Shown one piece after another: positions 25,133 to 33,980 of a stretch of DNA of 54,117 nucleotides. The translations under genes were made by a program, and so were the position numbers. The notes below the pieces were generated by a model. It made no database searches and was not told the origin of the DNA. It saw nothing but the letters and a program-made list of their open reading frames with translations. Positions within the stretch are counted from its first letter, which is position 1. The number at the start of each line of letters is the position of its first letter. The stretch comes from Carideicomes alvinocaridis (GTDB lineage: Bacteria > Pseudomonadota > Alphaproteobacteria > Rhodobacterales > Rhodobacteraceae): positions 1 to 54,117 of the forward strand of contig SRJI02000030.1 in NCBI GenBank assembly GCA_005473895.2, given 5' to 3'.

Positions 25133-26068
25133 TTGGCCACATCCAGTGAAGACAGCCCCCGGGGGCTTCTCCTTGCCGTTGCCGCCTATGTCATCTGGGG
25201 GTTCCTGCCGCTCTACATGAAGGCGCTCGACCATGTGCCGGCGGTGGAGATCATCGCCCACCGGATCCTGTGGTCGGTCCCCGTGGCGGCGGTGATCCTG
25301 CTGGCCATGTGGCGCACGGCGAACATCGGGGCCGCGCTGCGCAATCCGCGCACGCTGGGGATGGCGGCGGTGACCGCAAGCCTCGTCTCCGTCAACTGGG
25401 GGACCTATGTCTGGGCGATCACCTCGGGTCACGCGCTCGACGCGGCGCTCGGCTATTACATCAACCCGCTCTTCAGCGTCGCCCTGGGCGCCTTTCTGCT
25501 GAACGAAAAGCTCGGCCGCGCCCAGCTTTGCGCCATCGCGCTGGCGGCCCTGGCCGTGGTGGTGCTGGCGGTGGATACGGGGCGGGTGCCCATAGCGGCG
25601 CTCGGGTTGACGCTCAGCTGGGGGTTCTACGCCTATTTCAAGAAGAAGCTGCCGGTCGGCCCGGCCCAGGGCTTCTTCCTCGAGGTGGTGCTGCTGAGCC
25701 CCTTCGCGCTGGCCTGGATCGTCTGGATCGGCCTGGAGGGTGGCGGCCATTTCGCCACCGGGTCGCCGGGCGACACCTGGCTGTTGCTGGGGGCGGGGCT
25801 GGTGACGGCCGTGCCGCTGGTCATCTATGCCAGCGGGGCCAAGCTGCTGCGGCTCTCGACCATCGGGATCCTGCAATACATCACGCCGACGATGATCTTC
25901 CTGACCGCGGTCCTGATCTTCGAGGAACCTTTCGGGACGGCGCGGATGATCGCCTTTCCGATGATCTGGCTGGCGCTGGTGATCTACACGGTGACGCTGG
26001 TCCGCCAGTCCCGCAGATCGTCAGGACGCCTCGCCGCCGCGCGCGTGGTGCATCGGTCGGAGGCGTGA
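25133..26068 (+). CDS. rarD: EamA-family transporter RarD (TTG start)
   Basis: This 311-aa protein has ten hydrophobic segments and RarD features: 'AAYVIWGFLPLYMKAL' near the N-terminus, 'WGTYVWAI', 'LGYYINPLFSVALGAFLL' and 'LQYITPTMIFLTAVLIF'. It is a drug/metabolite-type exporter of the inner membrane; the substrate is uncertain. The start is TTG at 25133, dictated by a strong SD GGAGGAGGG at 25120-25128; the next in-frame ATG would remove the first transmembrane helix. It is divergent from purU. No partner genes are evident. Confidence 0.88.
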   Translation: MATSSEDSPRGLLLAVAAYVIWGFLPLYMKALDHVPAVEIIAHRILWSVPVAAVILLAMWRTANIGAALRNPRTLGMAAVTASLVSVNWGTYVWAITSGHALDAALGYYINPLFSVALGAFLLNEKLGRAQLCAIALAALAVVVLAVDTGRVPIAALGLTLSWGFYAYFKKKLPVGPAQGFFLEVVLLSPFALAWIVWIGLEGGGHFATGSPGDTWLLLGAGLVTAVPLVIYASGAKLLRLSTIGILQYITPTMIFLTAVLIFEEPFGTARMIAFPMIWLALVIYTVTLVRQSRRSSGRLAAARVVHRSEA

Positions 26069-26200
26069 GCCCGTTGCCCAGGCGCGCCTGGCGAAGCTGC
26101 CGGATCAGCGTTCCGGGGGGGATCAGGAGGGAGGCGCGGCGGGTTGAACCGTCTACGGGTAATCCGTCTTATGTTATGCAGTCGGCCCGGCCCGCGCGGC

Positions 26201-27001
26201 TTAGCTGCAGCTTTCATCCTCGGGGGTCGAGAGCGAGATCAGCGGGCCGCCCGGGAGGCTGCGCAGCGTGGCGCTGTCCTGCATCCGCTTGAGGTTGAGC
26301 TTCTTGTTCTCACCGCTGCGCAGGGAATGGTCGCGCATCAGTTCGGCGGCGCGGGTCCCCTGGCGGGCGCGGATCGCGTCGAGGATGCGCTGGTGATCGC
26401 GCTGCGCGGTTTCGAGCTGCGGGCGGCTGTATTCCGGATCGCCGGTGTCGAAGACGATGACCCGCGGCGCCACCAGCGGCAGGCGCACCACCTGGACGAA
26501 GGCTTCGCGCAGGGCGGTCACGCCGGCTTCGCGGATCATGCCGCTGTGCAGCTCCTCGTTCAGCTCGGTCCAGCGCTGCCGGTTGTCCAGCGTCACCGTG
26601 CCTGCCCGCAGGATGGCCGCCGATTCCTCCAGCAGGCCGGCGAAATAGCGGTCCTGTTCCTCGGTGAAGCCTGCCTCGGCAAGCTTGCGCGCGGCGATCG
26701 CCTCCAGCTCGCCGCGGATCTCGATGGCGCCGACGATCTCGTCGATGGAAAAGCTGCGCACGGTGAAGCCGCGGCGCGGCGAGCGCAGCAGGAGCCCCTC
26801 GCGCTCCAGCGCCCCCATGGCGAGCCGCGCCAGCGTGCGACTGACGCCGAGCCGTTCCGCGACTGCATGCTCTCCAACGCGTTCCTCGGGATGGAAGGCC
26901 CCGGAAAACAGGCTTTCCCGCAGCGATTGCGTCGCCTTGTCGAGGCCGGTCTGCTTGGTCATGGGATCATCACTTGCATGCAGTTTGTCTGATTTGATCA
27001 T
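26201..27001 (-). CDS. GntR-family regulator with FCD domain
   Basis: This 266-aa protein has a winged-helix GntR domain (about 20-85: 'LFSGAFHPEERVGEHAVAER', 'LGVSRTLARLAMGALEREGL') and an FCD ligand-binding domain. It is divergent from an ABC transporter/enolase-superfamily operon that it probably represses, with release by the transported ligand. The start chosen is ATG 27001 (SD GGGGAAAAG); ATG 26962 is an alternative that would leave one TGCATGCA site (26975-26982) just upstream instead of inside the gene. 'TLARLAMGAL' departs slightly from the usual 'PVREAL' of the recognition helix, so DNA specificity may differ. Confidence 0.88.
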   Translation of the reverse strand: MIKSDKLHASDDPMTKQTGLDKATQSLRESLFSGAFHPEERVGEHAVAERLGVSRTLARLAMGALEREGLLLRSPRRGFTVRSFSIDEIVGAIEIRGELEAIAARKLAEAGFTEEQDRYFAGLLEESAAILRAGTVTLDNRQRWTELNEELHSGMIREAGVTALREAFVQVVRLPLVAPRVIVFDTGDPEYSRPQLETAQRDHQRILDAIRARQGTRAAELMRDHSLRSGENKKLNLKRMQDSATLRSLPGGPLISLSTPEDESCS

Positions 27002-27165
27002 CTTTTCCCCGAAAACATGTTTGACCAAGATATATTTTGCATGCAATGTCTAAAACAAGGGAGACGACGCGACTCGCCGCAGCCTTTGCACGCACGGTCC
27101 GCCCCAGGGCCGAACGCTTTCGCTGCGTAAGCCATTTCTGGCGTTTTGCCAAGGAACTGCATGCA
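26975..27165. promoter_or_regulatory. Cluster of TGCATGCA palindromes in the gntR/ABC divergent region
   Basis: TGCATGCA occurs at 26975-26982, 27038-27045 (within the perfect decamer TTGCATGCAA, 27037-27046) and 27158-27165 (CTGCATGCAA). The first two centres are 63 bp apart, close to six helical turns. A fourth copy is at 27362-27369, inside the start of the binding-protein gene. These are the obvious operator candidates for the GntR protein. Confidence 0.55.
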
Positions 27166-27326
27166 ATCATGCGGATCTGCGGCGGCGGCGCAGGGAGGCG
27201 GCATGCACAGTTTCCCTAATGGCCGCCGGTCGCATGACCGGGGGCCGTTCGTCCGGAAGGGCGGAAAATGTCGACGGGTCAGGGAGGAACGTGACCCGCG
27301 GCACCACGACATAGGGAGGAACCGGA
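27002..27326. other. 325-bp divergent intergenic region, gntR / ABC operon
   Basis: No gene is supported here. It carries the two strongest TGCATGCA sites, an A/T-rich patch at about 27020-27060 that likely holds the gntR promoter, and a long leader for the ABC operon ending in SD GGAGGA (27315-27320). No riboswitch or other RNA was recognised. Confidence 0.5.
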
Positions 27327-28349
27327 ATGTTGATGACGAAATGGGCGGGACTCTGTGCCGCTGCATGCACCGCCGCGCTGTTCGCGGCCGGCACCGCGCA
27401 GGCCCAGCCGCTCGAGGACCTGGCCGCCGAGGCCGCAGACGGCCCGCCGGTGGTCTGGTACGAAAGCTCGCCCGAGGATGATGCCGACAAGATTATCGAG
27501 GCGTTCAACGAAACCTATCCCGACATCCGGGTGCAGCACGTGCGCATCACCGGCGGCAACCAGTTCGCCGCCCGCGCGGTGCAGGAGACCCAGGCGCGCG
27601 GCTACACCGCCGACCTGCTGACCGGCGGCGCCGACCACATCTGGCAGCTCAACGACCGCGGCATCCTGATGCAGCTCGACGGCGAAGAGCTGGGCATCGA
27701 CGAGAAGCTGATGCCGACCGACTTCACCGTGGCCACCGCGGCCTCGGTCTACGTGCTGGTCTACAATTCCGACAACGTGTCGGAAGACGAAGTGCCCACC
27801 AGCTGGGACGACCTGCTCGACGAGAAGTGGAAGGGCCGGACGGGCTCCTGGGTGCGCGCGGCGTCCTGGGCGCAGCTCGCCAAGGCCTGGGGCAAGGACA
27901 AGGCCGAGGAGCATCTGCGCGAATACGTGAAGCTCGACCCCTTCCTGTTCAAGTCCACCTTCCCGATGGCCCAGCAGGTCGGCGCGGGTGAAGTGGACCT
28001 GGCCGTCGGCTTCTTCCATACGGCACAGCCGCCGATCCAGGCCGGGGCGCCGGTCAAGCTCAAGGCGCTGGACCCGACGCCGATGCACACGATCTACACC
28101 TCCATCTCGCAGGAGGCGAAGAACGCGGCCGGTGCCAAGGTCATGCTGAGCTGGCTGGCCTCGACCGAGGGCAACAAGGCCTACGAGGCGGCGACCAACC
28201 GCGGCAGCCACCTGATCGAGGGCACCAAGACCCACGACCTGGTGCAGGGCAAGAATGTCAGTGAATGGGCCCCGTCGGAGACCGAGGACTATTCCGTCAT
28301 CTCCGAGGAATTCAACGGCATCCTCGCCGGGGCCGGCGAGGCCCGCTGA
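27327..28349 (+). CDS. ABC transporter periplasmic substrate-binding protein (Fbp/iron(III)-type family 1)
   Basis: This 340-aa protein has a signal peptide (about 1-27, 'AGTAQAQ') and an extracellular solute-binding fold: 'PVVWYESSPEDDADKIIEAF', 'TADLLTGGADHIWQLNDRG' and 'AVGFFHTAQPPIQAGAPVK'. The family is usually annotated as iron(III)-binding, but many members bind organic ligands such as phosphonates, putrescine-like amines or thiamine. The Tyr-pair typical of ferric-binding proteins is not evident, and linked enzymes argue for an organic substrate. Start ATG 27327 has SD GGAGGA. A strong hairpin follows the stop, probably protecting the binding-protein mRNA. Confidence 0.88.
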   Translation: MLMTKWAGLCAAACTAALFAAGTAQAQPLEDLAAEAADGPPVVWYESSPEDDADKIIEAFNETYPDIRVQHVRITGGNQFAARAVQETQARGYTADLLTGGADHIWQLNDRGILMQLDGEELGIDEKLMPTDFTVATAASVYVLVYNSDNVSEDEVPTSWDDLLDEKWKGRTGSWVRAASWAQLAKAWGKDKAEEHLREYVKLDPFLFKSTFPMAQQVGAGEVDLAVGFFHTAQPPIQAGAPVKLKALDPTPMHTIYTSISQEAKNAAGAKVMLSWLASTEGNKAYEAATNRGSHLIEGTKTHDLVQGKNVSEWAPSETEDYSVISEEFNGILAGAGEAR

Positions 28350-28355
28350 AGCGGC

Positions 28356-28389
28356 GGTGGCGCGGGGCGGCATCCCGCTCCGCGCCACC
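28356..28389 (+). other. Strong intercistronic hairpin after the binding-protein gene
   Basis: A perfect 10-bp stem, GGTGGCGCGG (28356-28365) with CCGCGCCACC (28380-28389), extends inward through one G-U to about 15 bp around the loop CATC. It has no T tract. It sits between the binding protein and the permease, where such hairpins partly terminate or stabilise the upstream message so that binding protein exceeds permease. Confidence 0.6.
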
Positions 28390-28420
28390 TTCATCTACCG
28401 ACTGATCCAAGGAATTCGCC

Positions 28421-30154
28421 GTGCAAACCGCCACGCTACAGGGACGGTCCTTCGCATTCGAGAAATGGCTGCCCAGCCTTCTCATGCTCGGCCTTCTGGC
28501 CTACCTCGTCCTGGTCCCGCTCGTCATCCTGCTGGTCAGCAGCGTCAAACCCACGGGCATGCCGCTCGATCCCGGCTGGACGCTCGACCACTTCGCCGAG
28601 ACCTATTCCGACCCCGCCTTCTACCGCATGGCCGGGACCACCTTCATCTTCGCTATCGGATCGGCCATGGGCGCGCTGACCATCGGCATCCTCATGGCCT
28701 GGCTGGTGGAGCGGACCGACCTGCCCGCCCGCGGCTTCGTGCGCGTCATGATCCTGCTGCCCATGGCGACCCCGCCGGTTCTGCTGGCCATCGCCTGGGT
28801 CATGCTGGCGAGCCCCCGCACCGGGTTCTTCAACGAGATCCTGTCGCCGCTCATGGGCGAGGGCCGTCACCTGTTCGACATCTTCTCCATGCAGGGGATG
28901 ATCTTCGTCGAGAGCCTGTCGCTCGCGCCGACGACCTTCCTCATCCTGTCGCCGGCCTTCCGCAATATGGACCCGAACCTCGAAGAGGCCGCGCGCACCA
29001 GCGGGGCGGGGATCTTCACCATGATCCGCCGGGTCATGCTGCCGGTGCTCTTCCCCTCGCTGCTGGCTGCCACCGGGCTGCTGCTGATGTTCGGGCTGCT
29101 GGTCTTCGACATTCCCGGCACGCTGGGCATGCCGGTGGGGATCTTCGTGCTGTCGAGCCAGATCGTCTACCTGGTGAACGACGCGCCGGGCGGGCTGGCC
29201 GAATACGGGCCGATCAGCGCCATGGCGGTCTTTTTCCTGGTGATCCTGCTGATGATCACCTGGGGCTACCGCCGCGCCACGCGCAACGCCTCGCGCTACG
29301 TGACCATGACCGGCAAGTCCTTCCGCATCCGCCCCTACAAGCTGCGCCGCTGGAAGGCCCCGGCCGTGACCTTCGTGTCGCTCTACTTCTTCTTCGCTAC
29401 GATCGCGCCCATCGCCATCCTGATCTGGACGAGCCTGATGCCGTACCAGGCGGGCGTGTCGCTGGACATGATCCCGAAGATGACCATGGCGAACCACATG
29501 GCGTTCTTCGCCAACAGCCGTGCCATGTCGGCGGCCCAGAACTCGGTGATCATCGGCGGGCTGGCCGCGACCATCGTGGCCCTGCTGTCGGTGCTGGTGT
29601 CCTGGCTGGTGATCCGGTCCAAGGCGCCGGGGCGCAACCTGATCGACCTGCTGAGCTTTTTGCCGCTGGCGATCCCCGGCACGATGATCGGCGTCGCGCT
29701 GACCTATGTCTACCTGACGCTCGGGTCCCTGCCGATCTACGGCACGATCTGGATCATCGTGATCGCCTACGTCACCACTTACATCGCCTTCGGCACCCGG
29801 ACCACGCATAACGTGATGCTGCAGCTCAGCCCCGAGCTGGAGGAAGCCTCGCGCGCCAGCGGCGCCGGCTGGTTCCGCACCATGCGCCGGGTCGTCGTGC
29901 CGCTCACCCTGCCCGCCATCGTCGCGGTCTGGATCTGGGTGGTGTCGCACTGCCTGCGCGAACTCAGCTCGGCGCTGCTGCTGCAAGGCTTCGACAACAA
30001 GACCGTGCCGGTGCTCCTCTGGGGCTACTGGACCGGCGGCGAACCCAACAAGGCGTCGGCGGTCGGCCTCTGGCTGATCCTGGCGATGATCATCCTCGTC
30101 TCCGCATGGCAGATCCTGTCGGCCCGCGGACGACTGGTCGGAGTAAAGGCCTGA
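28421..30154 (+). CDS. ABC transporter permease, two fused inner-membrane domains (GTG start)
   Basis: This 577-aa protein has about 12 hydrophobic segments in two homologous halves. Each half carries an EAA loop: 'LEEAARTSGAGIFTMIRRV' (about 187-205) and 'LEEASRASGAGWFRTMRRV' (about 472-490). This duplicated form is typical of FbpB-like permeases. It pairs with the binding protein and the ATPase that starts 3 bp after its stop. The start is GTG 28421 with AAGGAA upstream. Confidence 0.92.
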   Translation: MQTATLQGRSFAFEKWLPSLLMLGLLAYLVLVPLVILLVSSVKPTGMPLDPGWTLDHFAETYSDPAFYRMAGTTFIFAIGSAMGALTIGILMAWLVERTDLPARGFVRVMILLPMATPPVLLAIAWVMLASPRTGFFNEILSPLMGEGRHLFDIFSMQGMIFVESLSLAPTTFLILSPAFRNMDPNLEEAARTSGAGIFTMIRRVMLPVLFPSLLAATGLLLMFGLLVFDIPGTLGMPVGIFVLSSQIVYLVNDAPGGLAEYGPISAMAVFFLVILLMITWGYRRATRNASRYVTMTGKSFRIRPYKLRRWKAPAVTFVSLYFFFATIAPIAILIWTSLMPYQAGVSLDMIPKMTMANHMAFFANSRAMSAAQNSVIIGGLAATIVALLSVLVSWLVIRSKAPGRNLIDLLSFLPLAIPGTMIGVALTYVYLTLGSLPIYGTIWIIVIAYVTTYIAFGTRTTHNVMLQLSPELEEASRASGAGWFRTMRRVVVPLTLPAIVAVWIWVVSHCLRELSSALLLQGFDNKTVPVLLWGYWTGGEPNKASAVGLWLILAMIILVSAWQILSARGRLVGVKA

Positions 30155-30157
30155 CAC

Positions 30158-31246
30158 ATGCTGGATATCGAGAATCTCAGAGTCGAATACATCTCGGCCT
30201 CCGCGCGCCATCTCGCGGTGGACGACATCAGCCTCTCGGTGAAGGACGGCGAGTTCTTCACCCTGCTGGGCCCCTCGGGCTGCGGCAAGACCACCACGCT
30301 GCGCTGCATCGCGGGCCTGGAGACGCCCCAGGGCGGCCGGATCAGCATCGACGGCAACCCGGTCTTCGACGCGACGAGCGGAAAGGCGATGCCGACCCAG
30401 AAGCGCGACATCTCCATGGTGTTCCAGTCCTACGCGATCTGGCCCAACATGAGCGTCGCCGAGAACGTGGGCTTCCCGCTGGAAGTGAAGGGCATGCGCC
30501 GCGCGGAACGCCGCCGCATCGTCGACCGCACGCTGGAGATGGTGGGCCTCACCAGCCAGGCCGACCGACCCGCCACCATGCTGTCGGGCGGGCAGCAGCA
30601 GCGGGTCGCGCTGGCCCGGGCGGTCATCAAGGAAGCCAAGGTCCTGCTGCTGGACGAGCCGCTGTCGAACCTCGACGCCAAGCTGCGCGAGCAGATGCGC
30701 GCCGAGCTGCGCGACCTTCAGCGCAACGTGGGCACCACCTCGATCTACGTCACCCACGACCAGGACGAGGCGCTGAGCCTGTCGGACCGGATCGCGGTGA
30801 TGCATGGCGGCAAGGTGATCGAGGTCGGCACGCCGCATGACCTCTACCTCAAGCCGCGCAACCTGTTCACCGCGCAGTTCATCGGCGAGGCGCAGCTTTT
30901 CCCCTGCCGCCCGCTGGAACGGGTCGGCGACGGGTTCCTCGTCGAGACGAGCTTCGGCAAGATCCTGGCCAAGGTGAACACCGACCTGGGCGGCGAGGCG
31001 ACGCATGTCTTCGTCCGCCCGGAACACACGGAGTTCGTGGATCCCTCCAGCAATGCCTGCAACGTGCTGTCGGGCCGGATCGTGAGCACCGTCTTCTCCG
31101 GCAAGCATGTCGAATACGACGTGGAGACCACCTGCAACCAGCGGCTCTCCGTCAGCGCCTCCTCGGCCAACCTGCGCACGCCGGGGGACGAGGTCAGCCT
31201 GCGCCTGCCGCCGGACAATGCCGTCCTGCTGGCCGGAACCGCGTGA
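30158..31246 (+). CDS. ABC transporter ATP-binding protein (MalK/FbpC-like)
   Basis: This 362-aa protein has all ABC ATPase motifs: Walker A 'GPSGCGKTT' (38-46), Q-loop Gln90, signature 'LSGGQQQR' (142-149), Walker B 'LLLDEP' (Asp166, Glu167) and switch His200. A C-terminal TOBE-like domain (about 280-360) suggests regulation by ligand or partner. It belongs with the 27327 binding protein and the 28421 permease. The enolase-superfamily gene follows after 18 bp. Confidence 0.94.
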   Translation: MLDIENLRVEYISASARHLAVDDISLSVKDGEFFTLLGPSGCGKTTTLRCIAGLETPQGGRISIDGNPVFDATSGKAMPTQKRDISMVFQSYAIWPNMSVAENVGFPLEVKGMRRAERRRIVDRTLEMVGLTSQADRPATMLSGGQQQRVALARAVIKEAKVLLLDEPLSNLDAKLREQMRAELRDLQRNVGTTSIYVTHDQDEALSLSDRIAVMHGGKVIEVGTPHDLYLKPRNLFTAQFIGEAQLFPCRPLERVGDGFLVETSFGKILAKVNTDLGGEATHVFVRPEHTEFVDPSSNACNVLSGRIVSTVFSGKHVEYDVETTCNQRLSVSASSANLRTPGDEVSLRLPPDNAVLLAGTA

Positions 31247-31264
31247 ACAAGAAAGGAGAGCCAG

Positions 31265-32347
31265 GTGACAGCTTTCGAAATCAGCCCCTATCGGCAACCG
31301 CTGAAAATTCCCTACCGCTGGTCGAAGGGAACCCACATGACGCGCGCCGGCCTGATCCTGCGCCTCGACCTGGGCAATGGTGCCGTGGGCTGGGGCGAGG
31401 CCGCGCCGCCGCCGCACGAGGAGGTGACGCTGGACAGCTTCGCCGCCGATTGCGCCGCGCTGGTCGAGGGGCTCGACCCCGAGGCGCCGGACTTCCTCGC
31501 GCAGCTTGACGCGCGGGGGGCGGCGGGCCGCCTGCGCTGCGGCATCTCCACCGCCTGGCATTCGGCGATGGCGGCGGCCGCGGGGCAGACCCTTGCGCGT
31601 TACGTCGGCGGTGCCGATCGCCGGATCCCCGCCGCGGTGCCGGTCAACGAGCTGATCACCGACGCCACCCCCGAGGGTTGCGTCGAAAGCAGCGGCGCGG
31701 CGCTGGCCAACCACCAGACCACGGTGAAGGTCAAATCCACCAACGACCGTGAGCTCGACATCGCCCGCGTCGGTGCCATCCGCGAGGCGTTTCCGGACAT
31801 CACCATCCGCATCGACCCGAACGAAAGCTGGCCGGTGGACTGGGCGGCGGAGCAGCTGCGCGCCATGTCCCGCTTCGACATCGAGTATTGCGAGGAGCCG
31901 CTGGTCAGGGGTTCGGGGCTCGACGCCTACCGCGCGCTGCGCAAGGCCCAGCCGGTGCCGATCGCGCTTGACGATTCCCTGCGCTCGCCGGACCACCTGG
32001 AGGAGATCATCGCCAACGAGGCCACCGATTTCCTGGTGCTGAAGGCGCAGCGCGTCGGCGGCCCGGACATCGCCCGCAACATCATGGACCGCGCGGCCGA
32101 GGCGGGCATCGTCACCACGGTGACCGCGAGCCTCGAGACGGCGGTGGGCCTGCACCTCGCCGTGCATGTCGCGGCGCTGGCCGAGACGCCCACCCCCAGC
32201 GGGATCGGCACCGCCCGGTTCTTCGCCGAGGACGTGGCCGCCCCGCCGCCGATCGTGGACGGCGCCATGAAGGTGCCCGACACCCCCGGCCTCGGCGTTT
32301 CGGCCGATGCCTGGTGGCGCGATCACGAGGTCATCCCGGCCGCCTGA
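31265..32347 (+). CDS. Enolase-superfamily enzyme, muconate cycloisomerase / dipeptide-epimerase-like subgroup (GTG start)
   Basis: This 360-aa protein has the catalytic set of the MLE subgroup. The KxK motif is at Lys155/Lys157 ('VKVKS'), metal ligands are Asp184 ('IRIDPNESW'), Glu210 ('CEEP') and Asp236 ('LDDSLR'), and the opposing Lys260 is in 'LVLKAQRVGG'. The subgroup includes cycloisomerases, o-succinylbenzoate synthase, dipeptide epimerases and N-succinylamino-acid racemases; which one applies cannot be read here. Being in a transport operon suggests it acts on the imported ligand or its derivative. Start GTG 31265 follows AAAGGAGAGCCAG. Confidence 0.88.
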   Translation: MTAFEISPYRQPLKIPYRWSKGTHMTRAGLILRLDLGNGAVGWGEAAPPPHEEVTLDSFAADCAALVEGLDPEAPDFLAQLDARGAAGRLRCGISTAWHSAMAAAAGQTLARYVGGADRRIPAAVPVNELITDATPEGCVESSGAALANHQTTVKVKSTNDRELDIARVGAIREAFPDITIRIDPNESWPVDWAAEQLRAMSRFDIEYCEEPLVRGSGLDAYRALRKAQPVPIALDDSLRSPDHLEEIIANEATDFLVLKAQRVGGPDIARNIMDRAAEAGIVTTVTASLETAVGLHLAVHVAALAETPTPSGIGTARFFAEDVAAPPPIVDGAMKVPDTPGLGVSADAWWRDHEVIPAA

Positions 32348-32372
32348 CCGCGCGCGCCTTCGCTCGTCTTTC

Positions 32373-32391
32373 CGGCAGGCCGATCCTGCCG
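32373..32391 (+). other. Short intercistronic hairpin
   Basis: The 7-bp stem CGGCAGG / CCTGCCG (32373-32379, 32385-32391) has a 5-nt loop and lies 26 bp upstream of the next start codon, in the 70-bp gap after the enolase-superfamily gene. It may tune downstream expression. Confidence 0.35.
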
Positions 32392-32417
32392 TGCCCTACC
32401 TACAGGAGTCTCACGCA

Positions 32418-33980
32418 ATGAACCTCGAACAGAAGATCCGCTCGGGTCAGCAGCTCGCCCCCCGTTTCGACTCGCCGCCGCTCTCCGGCTCGCGCCCCCC
32501 GCGCTGCCCCCCCTACGTGGAGGTGACCCATCCCGACCAGCTTCTGCCCTATCTCGAGCACGTGGCGAAGCGGCCCTACAACCACGGGCTCAACGCCTGC
32601 TGGGATCTCCAGCCCGGCGAGCGGGTGATGCTGCGGGTCGACAACTGGCACAGCGAGATGGTGATCGAGGCCTGCAAGAAGATCCTCGAGAAATACGGCG
32701 TTAAATACGAGATCCGCTACATCGACCGAGGCGAGGTCCGGCAATGGGTCGGCGCGGACGAGGTGGATTACTACCTCTTCCGCACCAAGGAGCTGGCCCA
32801 GTGGATGGACGAGTGGGAAGAGGTCGCCGCCAAACAGGAATTCGACAAGATCCTGATGGGTTACGGCGGACCGGTGCTGACCGACAAGTACGTCAAGATC
32901 CAGCGCATGCCCTTCATCACGCCGGAAATCCTCGCCTCCCCCGCCCATGCGATGCCGATCGAGGTTCTCAACGCCATGGACAAGTGGACCTGGGACCGGA
33001 TCCGCGCGGCCAAGCGGGCGCGGATCACCGACCCCGAGGGGACGGATATCGAGTTCACCAACCACGACGGCTACTGGGACAGCAAGCGCGAGTTCTACAA
33101 TCCCGAGCTGGTCAACAGCACCTGGGAGGGCAACCCCAAGTTCGGCGCCACCTACCTGCCGGGCCACATCACCGGCCGGCCCTGGATGTTCCTGAAGGGC
33201 AAGGAGGACGGCAACGGCGTGATCGCCGGCACCACCAACCACATCGCCCCCTGCGACTGGACCCAGCTCGTGGTCGAGAACTCCAAGATCATGGAGATCA
33301 ATGCCGGCGGCGAATTCGGGGACAAGCTGCGCGACATGAAGCAGCAGACCGACCACCTGCAATATCCCGGCATGCCCGGCAAGGGGCTGATGTACTGGTG
33401 GGAGGCCTCCATCGGGACCAACCCGCACATCCACCGCCCGCGCAAGGATTTCCCCTCGGGCTTCGTCAACTGCCTCTATGAACGGGTGCGGTCGGGCGTG
33501 ATCCACATGGGCTTCGGCACCATCATCTCGTCGATGGACGAACGCCGCGCCGCGCGGCAGGGGCTGCCGGTGGGCCACTGGCACCTGCACCTCTACTTCC
33601 CGACCTACGAGCTGGAGATGCCCAGCGGCGACAACGAGCTGCTGATCGAGAACGGCCGCCTGCTGGCGCTGGAAGACCCGGCGATCCGCAAGATGGCGGC
33701 GAAATACGGCGACGTCGATCTGTGGATGGACGAATCCTGGAACCCCGCCGTGCCCGGCCTGAACATGAAGGGCGATTACTGGGACGATTACGGCACCGAT
33801 CCGCTGGGCTGGGTCAAGCACGAGCTCGACATCTGCCGCAACGACCACCCCCGCTTCATGGAAATGGTGGAGGCCGACGGCAAGTATTGCCACGGCGCCG
33901 GGGCGGATTTCTGGGCCGGCGGCTGCTGTGGCCATTCCGGCGTGGAGCCGGCACGGTTCAAGAGCAATTGCTGTGGCTGA
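32418..33980 (+). CDS. Unknown 520-aa protein with Cys/His-rich C-terminus, possibly distant M29-like metalloenzyme
   Basis: I do not recognise this protein with confidence. There is no signal peptide and no transmembrane helix. 'QPGERVMLRVDNWHSEMVIEA' and later 'NPHIHRPRKDFPSGFVN' and 'HMGFGTIISSMDERR' recall the layout of M29 aminopeptidases and NicX-type dioxygenases of that fold. 'GHWHLHLYFPTYELEMPSGD' adds further potential metal ligands. The last 30 residues are striking: Cys491-His492, 'GGCCGHSG' (Cys503, Cys504, His506) and 'SNCCG' at the end (Cys518, Cys519), a likely metal or Fe-S site. Start ATG 32418 has SD CAGGAG. Its operon with an ABC importer and an enolase-superfamily enzyme implies a catabolic role. 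Confidence 0.75.
   Translation: MNLEQKIRSGQQLAPRFDSPPLSGSRPPRCPPYVEVTHPDQLLPYLEHVAKRPYNHGLNACWDLQPGERVMLRVDNWHSEMVIEACKKILEKYGVKYEIRYIDRGEVRQWVGADEVDYYLFRTKELAQWMDEWEEVAAKQEFDKILMGYGGPVLTDKYVKIQRMPFITPEILASPAHAMPIEVLNAMDKWTWDRIRAAKRARITDPEGTDIEFTNHDGYWDSKREFYNPELVNSTWEGNPKFGATYLPGHITGRPWMFLKGKEDGNGVIAGTTNHIAPCDWTQLVVENSKIMEINAGGEFGDKLRDMKQQTDHLQYPGMPGKGLMYWWEASIGTNPHIHRPRKDFPSGFVNCLYERVRSGVIHMGFGTIISSMDERRAARQGLPVGHWHLHLYFPTYELEMPSGDNELLIENGRLLALEDPAIRKMAAKYGDVDLWMDESWNPAVPGLNMKGDYWDDYGTDPLGWVKHELDICRNDHPRFMEMVEADGKYCHGAGADFWAGGCCGHSGVEPARFKSNCCG

Noticed and set aside
26864-26870. TGCATGC inside the gntR coding region as a further operator
   Set aside because: It lacks the last base of the palindrome and lies within HTH codons; likely chance.
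27327-31246. Calling the ABC system a ferric iron importer
   Set aside because: The linked enolase-superfamily and other enzymes, the GntR/FCD regulator and lack of an evident Tyr pair favour an organic ligand.
28436-32326. A 1296-codon open frame on - across the ABC operon
   Set aside because: It is antisense to permease, ATPase and enolase-family genes with clear motifs; its sequence is the usual Asp/His/Arg-rich GC shadow.
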